Assembly: GCF_910596095.1 (NCBI RefSeq)
Contig: NC_056544.1
Coordinates: forward strand, 16,353,155 to 16,417,154
Origin: Thunnus maccoyii
Lineage: Eukaryota; Chordata; Actinopteri; Scombriformes; Scombridae
Direction of reading: 5' to 3'
Length of the DNA stretch: 64,000 bases
How positions within the stretch are numbered: the first letter of the stretch is position 1; every line of letters begins with the position of its first letter. Both the position numbers and the translations under genes were made by a program. The notes under the pieces are model-generated. The model made no database searches, was not told the origin of the DNA, and saw only the letters and a program-made list of their open reading frames with translations. Of this stretch, positions 25,101 to 35,700 are shown piece by piece.

Positions 25101-27279
25101 CATGGAGTGCCCAAAATTGGAATGTTTAATCCTCTAGGAAACATGCAGGAGGAAACTCCTGTTTCACAGAAATCTGATCATCAGAGTTTTGAATTTTCCT
25201 AGCTATATTTTGGCCTGATGGTGGCGCTAGCAGAGATGCCAGAGGATCGCCAAAATAATTTGGAATCATTTTGTGGACTGTGAGTCAAATTCCTAATTTA
25301 ATATTAGTGTAGTGTGGAGTTGATAGCTCAAGCTGGACAGCACAACTGTCAGACAGAGACTAACAGTGCATGTTGAAAAAATAAGCTACCGTACCGTAAT
25401 TGGCTCCTTCCAAGGAAAAACCTACTTCAAAAGGAATGAAAGGTGAATAGAAATATGTATATAATATCTGATACTGTCCTCTGTCCTCACCTTGTTTTGA
25501 TAGGCTGCTAGAATCTGTTTCAGTTCATCAGTACGGACCAGGTCCAGTGCTGTCTGTTCTGCAACACAATCAGCCATACAGTAAATTATTATGCACCTTT
25601 AGACACCACAAAGAAAAAAAATAGCAGAATGTAGTCTTTACCATACCTGTACATATGAATGTTTAACTGGTTAAATGCCATCCTGCTAAACATTACTGCA
25701 CTGATAAAACATTAGAGTAATGAGGTGATTGTGAGAACATGTTTTGTAATATACAGTACCATTGTTGTTCTTGATACTCGGGTTGGCTCCAGATTTCAGC
25801 AGCTTTATAATGCACTGCTTCTGCCCTCTGTAGGCAGCACAGTGTAAGGGCGTATTCCCCACCGAGTCCCTGCAGTCAATGTCCACAGCTTCCTTTCCAC
25901 TGAGCTAAGAATGTTGAACCAGAGAAAACAACTTAACAAAAGCAGAAGAGAGAACATTTACACATCCAGCTGCATCAAAACTTGTTCACACATATCTGAA
26001 CTATATCTACCTTAATCCAAGAACACATTTTACATTATATAGGCTTATCGTGGCCTTGATTTAGTTAGGCCAAATGTTTTAAGACTCCCAAACTTTAGAC
26101 TTGCTACCTACCAACAGAACCTCAGACCATTCAGACCCTATTATATCAAGCATGTAGGATTTTTGCAACCAGTACATGGACAAATACAACTGTAATCATG
26201 TAGTTTGTGCAGGTTAACAATGGCAATCTAAATTGCAAATATGTGCATACTTATTTATGTGTGAAATATTATAATTAAATTAAGAAAAATGCAGTGAAAT
26301 GGACTTTATTCCGCTAAATTTCAAAGAAGAGCCAGATGCTAACCAGCTTAGACAAAGTGGAGATGTCCCCCTCTCTGCTTGCGTCTAGAAGCCTCTCCTG
26401 CCGCCGCCTCCCCTCCCTTCTTTCTGCAGCTGCACAAACCAAACAATATATGAGAACAAGAGCACCCGATCTTAAGTCATGAGAAGCCACTAGCCATTTT
26501 TTACTCTACCGTTTCATACCCTCCAGCATGGTAATGATTTCATCATCGTCTGTGACATCTTTAGGGATTTGAGCTGTTCCATTGATTATGTTGGCACAGG
26601 CGTCATACCGCAGCAGCAGCAGAACAATCTCCTTAAGGGGCCAAAATAAAGAAAATATAAAAATCTGACCATCACTTGTCACACTCACAGTGGTGAAAGT
26701 CTGTGATAGTAATTCCAGCTGACAGTAGTTTGGAAGAAGGCACACTACAAGTTAAGAGACAGCAACTCTCCTTATAATACATGAGCTGACAGGGAAGCAA
26801 CTCTATTTTTTTTAATCGCTTTACCTTTCTTCCGGTGTAGGCTGATTTGTGTAGAGGTGTGTCACCCATGTTATTCTGCACATTCACATCAGCACCCGCC
26901 TGCGAATATGTTTCAAATCACACACTTCAGAAGAGCCACTGAACACAATATACAAAGCAAGGTGCAAATCATCCACTGTACAGCTCTCTCACCTTGAGTA
27001 ACTCCTCCACAACATCCCTGTGTCCAGAATAACAGGCCAGATGGAGAGGTGTCCATCCTGAACTGGCTTTAGACCTGGCTACAGAGGAAAATGAACTCTC
27101 CTAACTACCTGAAGATATGCTAGCATGGTAGCATCTTTCTTTTTTTTCCACTTACATCTGCAGTTGATGTTGAAAGAGCTGCTTTGGTCAATCCTCAACT
27201 GAAGGAGCCTCTGTATATGAGAACAACTGCCCTCTTTAGCATAGACGAGAAGCTGCTCCTCAAGTGTGTCTGCCTCCAT
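6306..27279 (-). CDS. osbpl1a: Oxysterol-binding protein-related protein 1, long form (ORP1L); complete, 27 coding exons, 965 aa
   Basis: Coding exons in transcript order (minus strand, high to low): 27279-27156, 27078-26993, 26899-26825, 26631-26520, 26429-26344, 25904-25760, 25558-25491, 24694-24650, 24357-24284, 24018-23955, 23772-23671, 23556-23437, 23302-23224, 22814-22708, 16651-16483, 13615-13423, 11330-11255, 10429-10295, 10012-9915, 9779-9597, 8985-8878, 8641-8552, 8312-8189, 8093-7977, 7828-7705, 7007-6917, 6408-6306. They total 2898 nt with all phases agreeing, giving 965 aa against 950 for human ORP1L. Domains: ankyrin repeats about 46-75, 80-108 and 174-203; PH about 240-355; coiled coil about 430-465; FFAT about 475-485; sterol-binding domain about 560-960 with the signature EQVSHHPP at 663-670. 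The family protein sits on late endosomes with RAB7, senses cholesterol and contacts ER VAP. The least certain boundary is the acceptor at 22814. Confidence 0.96.
9069..9585. mobile_element. MITE, piggyBac-like (about 0.52 kb), in osbpl1a intron 20
   Basis: The ends are a 23-bp inverted repeat with one mismatch: the left end (9069-9091) reads GTCTTAGCCTCTTAACATCC and the right end, reversed, reads GTCTTAACCTCTTAACATCC. The element has no coding capacity. A TTAA at 9579-9582 and a TTAG at the matching left position suggest a TTAA target duplication, as for piggyBac, with the left copy mutated; this class call is inference. The right end lies 10-14 nt from the splice donor of exon 20. Confidence 0.7.
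11161..11193. repeat. Poly(A) tract in osbpl1a intron 17
   Basis: A run of about 30 A residues beginning near 11164. On the transcript strand it is poly(T), 63 bases downstream of the exon 17 donor. It could be the tail of an old retroposon, but no body is recognisable. Confidence 0.8.
11812..11839. repeat. (GT)n microsatellite
   Basis: About 13 uninterrupted GT units in osbpl1a intron 16, preceded by GCGC. It reads as (AC)n in the transcript. Confidence 0.9.
13423..13615 (-). CDS. osbpl1a: osbpl1a exon 16: variable linker carrying the likely ORP1S start codon
   Basis: The exon begins mid-codon to give ESESELSVSGFLSVASHS and ends NGVKKHR. It is low in conservation except near the end. The ATG at 13484-13482 (GPTGMSGEGN) is residue 530 of the long form, so translation from it would give 436 aa. 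The human short isoform ORP1S is 437 aa and starts at an equivalent MSEEKD position before the same KKHRTSLPAP junction. A short-form promoter would be expected in intron 15 (13616-16482), but I see no clear core promoter. Confidence 0.88.
13775..13798. repeat. Homopolymer C24 (G24 on the osbpl1a transcript strand)
   Basis: Twenty-four consecutive C on the plus strand. On the sense strand of osbpl1a this is G24, about 160 nt upstream of the exon 16 acceptor. Length may be assembly-dependent. Confidence 0.9.
14640..15115. repeat. Interspersed teleost repeat with telomere-like CTAACC/TTAACC stretch
   Basis: A (CG)n/(CA)n tract is followed by AACCCAAACCCTAACCTTAA and variants, then GGTCCCCATGAGGACTACTG and AAGGTCCCAGTGAGG, ending in another (CA)n tract. 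I recognise this arrangement as a very common dispersed element of ray-finned fish genomes. It is internal to osbpl1a intron 15, so it is not a true telomere. Confidence 0.65.
15403..16078. mobile_element. Non-autonomous DNA element with TTTAAAGGGGA termini (about 0.68 kb)
   Basis: The left end TTTTTAAAGGGGACATGC and the right end, reversed, ATTTTAAAGGGGAAATATT, form short inverted termini. The interior contains CCTGTCTCTTTAAGGCGTCC and similar segments that I know as a frequent fish repeat. Open frames inside are not transposase-like. The target duplication is unclear because the flanks are AT-rich, so the superfamily is not assigned. Confidence 0.6.
16483..16651 (-). CDS. osbpl1a: osbpl1a exon 15: coiled coil and FFAT motif
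   Basis: Phase-0 start VWSLKLEQEVEKNKAL, then TEALQTLATEHHELKQSL, a heptad-like helix. It ends LTEDDFYDALS just before the donor (GTCAGC). DFYDALS with the acidic flank TED is an FFAT-type motif, the site by which ORP1L binds ER VAP proteins. The mammalian sequence recalled has Glu rather than Asp at core position one. The exon is isolated, with a 6.06 kb intron upstream and 2.87 kb downstream. Confidence 0.92.
20786..21159. mobile_element. hAT-type MITE (358 bp) with perfect 8-bp target-site duplication
   Basis: The element runs 20794-21151 with termini TAGGGCTG and CAGCCCTA, and is flanked on both sides by GCAGTATT (20786-20793 and 21152-21159). Eight-base duplications and such termini are the mark of hAT transposons. 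The interior contains several near-palindromic GGTATCG/CGATACC-like units (GGGTATCGGTACTCAATACC). It has no coding capacity. Confidence 0.85.
22113..22158. repeat. (GT)23 microsatellite in osbpl1a intron 14
   Basis: A pure, uninterrupted dinucleotide tract, the longest in the window. It reads as (CA)23 on the transcript strand. Confidence 0.95.
22708..23302 (-). CDS. osbpl1a: osbpl1a exons 13-14: helical linker after the PH domain
   Basis: Exon 13 (23302-23224) reads AASACQLKLESEVSIFLSMV and exon 14 (22814-22708) ends CAALHLCLELLTKHEE at a GTAGGG donor. The 3' boundaries are clear. The exon 14 acceptor is ambiguous: AG before 22814 gives VLAAPLLLKAKETSE, while an AG further in (after GAAAG) would also keep frame but drop seven codons. 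I prefer the longer form because residues LAAPLLLK align with a similar stretch recalled in the human protein. Confidence 0.75.
23437..24694 (-). CDS. osbpl1a: osbpl1a exons 8-12: PH domain
   Basis: Exons 24694-24650, 24357-24284, 24018-23955, 23772-23671 and 23556-23437 encode a pleckstrin-homology fold. The first strand is EGPLWKSSRFLGWRSHWVVL, followed by EDGTLSWYPRQ, a middle region QGCKSLTQAYCMVKPWDHCV, strands FMLRCFDDTVLYFKV, and the closing helix with the invariant Trp, RWLDAFEAHSSYSTYHCTQQ. All phases agree with the flanking exons. PH domains of this family bind phosphoinositides. The order GPLWK then SSRF is typical of ORP1. Confidence 0.93.
24204..24233. repeat. (AAAT)n microsatellite
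   Basis: About seven AAAT/TAAA units in osbpl1a intron 9. Confidence 0.85.
25760..27279 (-). CDS. osbpl1a: osbpl1a exons 1-6: start codon and ankyrin-repeat region
   Basis: ATG at 27279-27277 opens MEADTLEEQLLVYAKEG, which matches the start of human ORP1L in position and character. No in-frame upstream ATG was seen, and a likely acceptor (CCACAG) lies 15 nt before it, so at least one 5' non-coding exon is expected. Ankyrin signatures are GWTPLHLACYSGHRDVVEEL, GDTPLHKSAYTGRKEIVLLL and GNTPLHCAAYRGQKQCIIKL. In the mammalian protein this region binds RAB7. Exon 5 (26429-26344) has two in-frame acceptors 6 nt apart. The linker between repeats two and three is basic (ERREGRRRQERLL). Confidence 0.93.
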
Positions 27280-27594
27280 CACCGCTTGAACTTTCTGTGG
27301 CCCAATATTAAAAATTGACGTCAAATCTGTTCAAGACACACTAAAAACAGTTAGCTTCTCCCTCTAAAATTAATTCTTAAACAATAAATCCATAGGCATG
27401 GCGTGTCTGTCAGTTTATTTAGCCTGTTCACTTGTTTTTGGCTTGAGTGTCAATGGGAAACGTTTTTTTTTTTTTGAAAAGCTACGACGCGTTTTAACAG
27501 GCGACCTGTGGGGCTGAAGTACTAACTGCACAGCAATTAGCTGGTTAACTTAACTAACTAGAATGACATAATGAGATAGCAACTTCACACTTAC

Positions 27595-27760
27595 AGGTAA
27601 GGATTTTCAACTAATTCACTGAACCTTCGCAGACTTTAGTTCAGTTTAAGCCGAGCTGAGACAACACAACACAACTTCACACCTGAAATATGATCATTTC
27701 AATCAGCTGACAGCCGCTGGCAGCAGTCATGTGACCGAGCTCTTGGCTACATGGGTGTAA
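27595..27760 (-). promoter_or_regulatory. osbpl1a: Probable osbpl1a promoter and 5' non-coding exon
   Basis: On the minus strand a strong donor (CCT then GTAAGT, GT at 27594-27593) lies about 300 bases upstream of the coding start exon, whose acceptor is at 27296-27295. A non-coding first exon ending at 27595 is therefore likely. Upstream are E-box motifs, TCAGCTGA near 27700 and GTCATGTGAC at 27726-27735 (an M-box/CLEAR-like site). No TATA box stands out. The transcription start is inferred, not seen. Confidence 0.5.
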
Positions 27761-27805
27761 GCAGGGGCGTAGCTGGGATTTCCTGCCACCCTGCACATAA
27801 AGTTA

Positions 27806-27932
27806 CAGTTTTTCTCAATTGCTGAGACCCATTTTCTGAAACACATGTTCTCTAAATATTAAGTGCAAGCACCACATTTTTCATACTTTGCAGAACCCAA
27901 AAAACCCTCATATTTGTCAAAAGTTGCCACCA
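27806..27932. mobile_element. Partial left end of a Tc1/mariner-like element
   Basis: It starts CAGTTTTTCTCAATTGCT after a TA (27804-27805) and parallels the left 130 bases of the element at 29095. Shared segments include CACCACATTTTTCATACTTT followed by GCAGAAC, and TTTGTCAAAAGTTG. Similarity stops near CCACCAA at 27932. It is a second, truncated copy in the same orientation. Confidence 0.75.
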
Positions 27933-27933
27933 A

Positions 27934-29063
27934 CAGTGTTGCCACATATTTTCAGTGGGAAGCATGGATGTATATCTGGATACAGCGTCGGAGGCGGGCC
28001 CTGTTCATTCCTATGAAAGTTGCTCAGTGCATTACTTCCCCATCTGTGTGGCCCACAGAGCTAGTGCACTAGTGACCTTCGCCGGCGGAGTCGGCTACTT
28101 CCGGTTTAGCCCTCTGGCTAACATGAATGGGGATAAAACAATTCAATCGTGCGGCTGTTCTAGGCTTTTGAAATGTGATCGGACCAAATGGATCAAATTC
28201 TGATAGTGAGACAAGTCATTTCGCTGGGGTTGTGATGCACAAAAAAATGTATCTGCTGATTTACAGATGTCTCTTTCACAATGTAAGTCTACGGGAAAAA
28301 GCCTTTTTGGGCCAGTGCACAACCCTTGACTTTGTAATTACATGTTTTGGCCGCTATGTCAAATTTGCTTCAAAGCCCGGTGTTCTTCCAGTATCCAGTT
28401 CTCTTTATACATCCATAGTGGGAAGTAGCTAAAACCTGCAGGAAAAGTCGATGGATTTCGCTAGATGATGCAACGTGCTAATTTGCATACCTCTGACATC
28501 ATGACGTAGTTACATTTAAAATATTTTAAAAAATCTAAAGAAAATTAAGTCAAATTAAACTAAACTGACTATAACTAGCTATATCATTAGCTATTTTTTT
28601 CAAGCAGCTCCTCAGTGTGGATCTGAATCTACCTCTAATATTAAGAAACTTTTATGCGGGCTGTTCAACTTTAACTGAAGTATCATGAATAGAGAGATGA
28701 TTATGCACTGGAATAAATTCACTGTTGTCTATTTTGACAAAAAAAAAACAACCCAAAAATCAAACTTAAATAGTAAATCATTTAGAATAAAAACAATTAG
28801 GATCAATGATTGGTCACTAGGTACACACATTCACAGCTCATTTACGACTCTGGCTGATGATTTTTCCACTGAACTGCTGCTCTGTCCCACCCACTGAGCA
28901 TTCAGCAATCAACATAGCCCCACATGAGCTCTTATTCACTGAGAAATACTGGCAACTCCCTTCAAGTAGTGGAGTTAAGGTCTGTTCAAAAAGTTGCTAG
29001 ATGTGTCGCTAGATGCTTTTTTTTTTTTTTTTAAAAAAAGGTCACTTAAAGTTGGGAACACTG
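27934..29063. mobile_element. Possible inserted element with CAGTGTTGCCA-type ends
   Basis: The left CAGTGTTGCCAC (27934) and right TTGGGAACACTG (29052-29063) are imperfect inverted ends (10 of 12). Just inside the right end is AGTTGCTAGATGTGTCGCTA, a phrase I associate with a dispersed fish DNA element. No target duplication was found, so this could also be two unrelated fragments. No coding frame is convincing. Confidence 0.35.
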
Positions 29064-29092
29064 TTTCTGGCCACGGTGGCCACCCTACAGAC

Positions 29093-30107
29093 TACAGTTT
29101 TTCTCAGTTGCTGAAACTCATTTTATGAAACACTGTTGTTCTCTAAACATAAAGTGCAGTCACCACATTTTTCATACTTTGCAGAACACAAAAAGCCATT
29201 TGTCAAAAGTTGATAACTGCCAGTGCCACCAAAGTGACATTTCCCTTTATCATTGCTTACGTTAAGACAATCAAATGTCAAAGGAACTGTGTGACGGAGG
29301 ATATTTTGTTTTCTTTACGTGATTTCTTACAGTAACTCAAGTCAAATATCTGCTAAAGCTAACTGAGTAAACTCATGACTGGCTTTCTTCTATTCACAGT
29401 AAGACTCAACATTTCAGTGGCTATCCTAACACTCCTGTATATCTCATCACAACATTTTATATGTGATGTTATTCCTTTGTGTGCACATGTGCCTCTGACC
29501 AAACTAACATAGACTACAGAGAACTTTTGCTTCTTCTTTTATTTCTTCCCTTACGTATATTTCAAGCCTGTTGTCCATGTCTGATGTTTACCCGCTCTAT
29601 AGGCTATCCAGTAACTGTGTGGCTCTTACAAGAACCCAGTTTCACCCTCTGTGGTGTAATGTGTTTGAGAAATGATGGCTGAGGAGTTGCCCTGTAAACT
29701 ACATTTGACAACATGTGATAAGTTGCACTAATAATGGAGGATAAACACTAACGGAGTCTGAAGATTAACCTGTTCATCACCTCATCAGTTCTTTTGGTAT
29801 TATGTCAGTGTTAGAATATGAAATATTTGGAAATATGAAACATTTATGTTTGAAAGATTATGATGGTTGTGTGCAATATTTTGCATGTAAAGATTTACAC
29901 AATCAGCATGTTGACAAATGTGCTGAAGAGCAGTACAAACCATTAGAAAAGCGATAATCCACTTTGGAAACCAAGGCAAAATACAAGCAACAAAAAATGC
30001 ATAAAATGGTTTGAGAAAATGAGCTGTGGATTTAAGAATCACAGTGTGTTGAGAGTGATGATTTTCATTCAGCGTAAATTGTGCCAAAGCAAGTGAGAAA
30101 AACTGTA
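29093..30107. mobile_element. Tc1/mariner-like non-autonomous element (1,011 bp)
   Basis: The element spans 29095-30105 between TA dinucleotides (29093-29094 and 30106-30107). The left terminus CAGTTTTTCTCAGTTGCT and the reversed right terminus CAGTTTTTCTCACTTGCT match at 17 of 18 bases. TA duplication and CAGT ends fit Tc1/mariner. Open frames inside are short and none resembles a transposase, so it is presumably mobilised in trans or dead. A partial sister copy begins at 27806. Confidence 0.75.
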
Positions 30108-32439
30108 AATGATAATCATTTTTTTGGAATTAAATTCACACATATTACATGGGTTAGAAAATTTTTATCTTCTCTGTCAGGCTCCGGAGTGTTTTATTGC
30201 TGGTGCAGGAGGTAAAAATGTAGGACATTCATTTATTTCTGTATATTAGTCATTGAAGCATATAAACACATTACTTTTGAAAGTTTTTATGATTTTACAT
30301 TCATTCTCAAAACATTATCATTAGTGCTGCTCTTTTTTTCTCTTTTTGACTGCAGCTGCTTCTTAATTGGTGGAACACAATGCTGCTGCGGGCGTTTGTG
30401 TTCTGTCTCAAATAATCTAATAATGTTCATGTTAACAACATTTTCAGATCAGATCTAATTATCCTTGGGTTCATGTGAATTGGGTCTGACTTCCTTTGGA
30501 TTAAGTCTTTCTTTTAAAATCCCATCAAACCCCCACACTTGCCAAATTCACTCAAAACACATATTGGAAGTGAAAACAAAGGTTAACTTTAAAATGAACT
30601 ACCTAAACTTGTCACACAAATGTATGAGAGTTTGCACTTTCAGTTTTTCTGTGCCATTAGTGCATTTCTGGTTCAGTCCTTTTGTTTTAACTTCCAAATA
30701 AATTTGTTTACATATCTGAACTAAATTGAGAATTTGTTCATCCTGTTTAATCATTTCACCGCTTGTGTTGCTTCCTATTTATTATAGCAATGTCACCATG
30801 TTGCTAGATCTAAGTAGTTCAGTGAGAGAACATTACTGTATCATAACTGTATTATGTTTACTTCCTTCCCGTCTCTTGTTATCATTATCGGAATTCTGTG
30901 CTCAATATAGACTACTGTTGATGCATTGGAAATAAAATCCTCCCTCATGCACACACTATTTCCAAATAGTGGTTCTTTTCCAGGTCATAACTTGACATGT
31001 TGGTGTTAATGAATCCTTGACCTAATTACTCACTGGAGGCCAATTCTTATTTTGCACACTAGATGGAAGCATTCCCTATACCACGTGATGTCAGCACAGG
31101 TTATAGCAATGTATAGTATTTTGACAGACAGACAGTGACAATGCTCAGGAGAAAATCACACTGAGACCCGCCCATTGTGGCTGCATTTTAACCTTATACC
31201 CTTAATTCTACTTAATTTCTGTTTTAAAGGTCACTCATCCTAGACAGTGGGCTAAGTAGAAAACTGGCTGCAGACTTTTTTGAGGTATTGAAGGTCAATT
31301 CTCTGGGTGTGGCTTTGAAGGCCCTGCTTACTTCAAGCAATTAGGTCCCATGAGGTTTGTGCAAATCTGGCAGAGAGGATGATGGGAGGTGGTCCTGTAA
31401 TGAAGGAACATGTCAGAGAGGACTTCAAAGATGAGTTACTAAAGTCACCTATGAGAAGAGAGATGTCTTTTTAGGGCTGTGTTGACCAGGAACCTCAATC
31501 ACAAGGAAGGCTGATACACAACAGAGCTGCAGCAGGAAGACAAAATGGACTTGGACCGAAATGCTGAAGTAACTAAAGCACAAACAACGCAACAGAGTTG
31601 AACAACAACTCTTTGTCAGCTGTAAAATAAGTCTGTAAATCAGTACTCTGATGTGTGAGTTTTCAAAGCAACATGAGAAAACCGACAGCACCCCATCGAG
31701 GACAACTCAACTGTGCCTAAAATGCTGGTGAATCTGTGAAAAAACAACTGCAAAATTCCTCATCAAGGGGAATTAAGAGAAACAAGTCTTGAAAATCAGG
31801 ACAATTATGACGAAGACAAACTGCTTTGAGAAAGAGGAACAAACAAAACAAAAGAGATATGACAGACAAATGTTTTCTGTACTTTTTAAGTATTTTGCAG
31901 TGAATAGCTGTTGACGAAAACAGCAATATTTGGCCTTGATGGTTCTAAGCATCATTATCTTTTAGATAATATTAAAAAATATTATGACTGTTTTTGTATT
32001 GGGACTGCCAAAATGGTGTTGCTCTCTATAAGAGAGAAAATATGCTCTTTCTTAGCCCTGGCACCTGTTTACACAGACAAGGTCATGTGGGCCACCCCAT
32101 GTTGGGGGAAGAAAAAGCCACTTCACAGCTTCCTTTTAATTTTCATATCTGGTTGTTGGTGTATGATTGTAATTATTGCCATGCTCTACATACTGCTCTA
32201 ATGCTGCTGATAGAAATGAGTAACTGCCTTTCAACTGAGAAATGTGTCATGGGTTAAAGGTGGTCTTTTCAAGTCATTAAGGTTGTTCTGATCATAATTT
32301 GCTTCACCCTCCAGGGATGTTTGTATTGATCTTATTGCAATTACTGCTTCTTACACTGGTCCAATACCTAATAAAACCTTCTCTGTGGCAGGATTAACAG
32401 GTTTTCACTTTGTCCTTCAGAGACAATAGACTCTGCATT

Positions 32440-32720
32440 TTATTTGTTAACATATATCAGTCTGTCATTATCTGTGACGTAGTTAATTACAATGGTTCGG
32501 AAGTTATGGAAACACTGCTGCAGACATTAATCAAAGCATATTCATCAAATCAGGTCTGGTGAGGGAAAGAAGCGCACTGGGCTAGTTCCTGCTAATTAGC
32601 ATGGCAATTATTGTAAGCTGTCACAGTTCTTAAGCAACGGGGTGGACTGTGTGTGCTCCAGAGCGTAATCCCTCACAAATTACAAGATAATGGAGGCAAA
32701 GAGAGGCCACTGCTTCAAAA
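32440..32720. promoter_or_regulatory. Candidate conserved non-coding element upstream of the histamine receptor (by appearance only)
   Basis: Repeat-free stretch with TATTTGTTAACATATATC, CGTAGTTAATTACAATGG, AGACATTAATCAAAGC and CCTGCTAATTAGCATGGC. It is 6 kb upstream of the receptor start. No coding frame was seen and conservation is untested. Confidence 0.25.
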
Positions 32721-35700
32721 GGAACCAGGAGATAGAATCCCCAGCAGGGACATTTTAGGGACAGGCAGGGAGAGAGACAGCGAGTGAGGGAAAGGTAGGG
32801 GAAAGAAGTACAGCATGTATTCCCTTCACACAGAGTAGTGTGAATAGGAAAGGCTTATTTGACTCCTTAGCAAAGGAAACGGGTCTGGAAAGCTGTTCTT
32901 CTATTAGAACACATTATGCTTTTTTTTTAAATTGTAGTTACAGTAAGTATTTTGCAGATACAATCCAAAAATAAATCTACTGTATTTCATAATGTATGAG
33001 CTCAGTGGATGGTTCAGACAGTAGATATGCTTACAAACAATAAATTGCTAATAATCACAGATCAATAGTCTGTCTCTCTGTCTGTCTCTGAGTTGAAAAT
33101 CTGGAATACTTGTGATGTACAACTCATTCTAACTAGGATTCACCAGTTGTGGTGCTTCTTTTTAGGGTTTTAGGAGCTCTTATAAGCTGAATTCTTGTAA
33201 AGAAACAGGAAAAGATAACTGCAATAAAGGCAGAGAGCACTTTGCAGGAAAACAGTCTAAATGCAGCATGTCTGATACAGTATATAATTGTGCTGACATT
33301 ATACATTCAGCATCACAGAATATAACACTGGTAGTTAGTTTCATTGTGTTCCACCCTTTAAATGCCCTGCACACTCACATAGGTGTTTTCCATTTCTGAC
33401 CAATCACGCATCTGCTCAGGTTCAAGTTGGGCGGAGCTATGCTAGAATTATATGAGGTCACCAAACTTCATGAACCAATAAGAATGATGACGGCATGTCT
33501 TCACCCAGGTGCAACAAGACTAATAGAAGGTCAGTCAGACACAAATCCAGCACTGCATGTCCACGCTCACGCTGTCCTCAGACACAGTCCAGTCTGACAA
33601 AATAAGTGAAAACACCTGTACATCGCACCATTGGTGGTGTTTTAAGAAGTTTTCGAAAATAAATGGTGCAAGTAATTAGTTACTATCTGCCTTCTCTTTT
33701 TTTTAATGTTATAGCTCTTTATATGGAAATGAGTCCAGGTGCCACATTTATCACAAAGTTTACAATGCTCAATAAAGCAATTTTCACTACAAATATAACT
33801 CATCACCACACACATGCCTTGTTATCTCTAAAATGCTCTCAAATGCATTGTCTCTCATTTGCATGAACCCCAATGGATCATCAGGTTTAGCTATTATTTT
33901 CACAGGGGTACTGTCAATAACACTGATAAGTGTTAAGACACTAAAGCATTAATATTCATATGAGGAGTATTATTCTAAAGTAATTGCTTGAAGACTGCCT
34001 TGATACTGCAAGATGATGTGCTGCTATTCTGGGATAGATTACCTCTGGTCATTAGTCTGTTCACCTTTAGGAAGAAAATTGAAGTAAAACTTTCTTAATA
34101 CATATTTACATCACAATAACCAAAAATGATTCAAAAGCAAGTGGGAGCTTCATCATAGTAGATGCAAACATTTAAAAGTGATATAAAATCTGAATTATTG
34201 CCACTTTATCAATTTGCAACAAGGGCATAATACAAAGGCTTGATTTCTGAATTATACAAACAGATCAAAACTTATTAACAACAGTTCATTTCATTTCTTT
34301 TAGCCTAAACCAGATGCCTTCTGGTTATTTAGCATCCACATTTTCCTTTCAATGCTTACATAATTCTTACAGTAATTATTATTGCACAGTGATGTTTACA
34401 ATGATGACTTACTCAGTTAATGCTGAAATCAGGGTGGAGTAAAGTGATGCATGGATTAACCAGCTTGGAGCTTTTGAAAATGAGATGAAAAATTTAACAA
34501 GTCAAAATACTGTCACGATGAGGCACACCCACAGCATTTCAATGAGCTTCTGTGGATCTGGAGCATAAGGTAAATGCCAGCACCCTTCATCTCACAAACA
34601 GCTCTGCCAAACAGATTGTAGGGCTGTGAAGCCATCCAACTATGAGTTTGGCTCTTTCATTAATGATTAGCATTTATTATGTAAACTGTGACAGCTCTCA
34701 TGTGATGTGAGGAGTTAGACTATCAGGGGATATTTCTGTTATGTTCAAATGGCAATTAGCCCATGCCCAGCATATTGATTTTATCCTATTCCATTCCGAT
34801 AACATGACACAGGTAACACAGGTGCATTGCTATTGTATGGTGAGATACAATTTTGACTTTGAAGGGCACTGGACCAAAAAGAAACAGTAGAATCAAGTCT
34901 CATTTTCATTGAATGTCTTCCAAAAGCCTGAAGACTTAACTGAAATACAGTAGTAATCGTATACTAGTGTACTACTCACTACTTACTACTTACTACTGCT
35001 TATTGTGTTTTTGTTACACTGACATCAGAAGACTGTTGGCTGTTTGACAGGAACTTCTGCATTACTCAGAACAGCACAAAGCCAAATGCACAATGAGAGG
35101 ACTAAAGCAACATTTCTGCTCATGCTGTTGTTTGCCGAATGTGAGATTATGACAACCATCACTTACTTATTTAGATCAACTGCACAATTACCACAAAGAC
35201 GTGAATTAGAAAAACACAATAAGAGCTGCCAGGCAAGAGGAAAAGAAGAAGGCCAAAGAGGGGAATATGAAGAAAGAAGGAGAAGAGAAGAAGTTTGACA
35301 GCTGTGCCATTTTGCTGTAGGCCTACCTATAGCACCGCCAGTATGGCATTCTTGGTTATCTTGTGTGCAACAACACATTTGGAGAATTTAAGAGACTCGG
35401 TGGCCAAAATGCTGACACTATATCACTATTTTTAATTAATAAAAATCCAGACAATCTACAAGGCAGCCTGGACTCACTTTGTCCTTGACAATTTTAATTG
35501 TATGTCAGGATTAGGCATTTACAGGCTTGTATTTAGCTTTAGTATTGTTGAATTAATCTGCCTATTTATAAAAACTATAACCTAAACATGTAAAAAATAA
35601 CAGATTATTGACAAGAGATGTGCGAACAATTTTTCTACAACATACACATTATGAGTATGATCTCACAATGACATTTAATGGGAGAATTGGGATTTTCACT

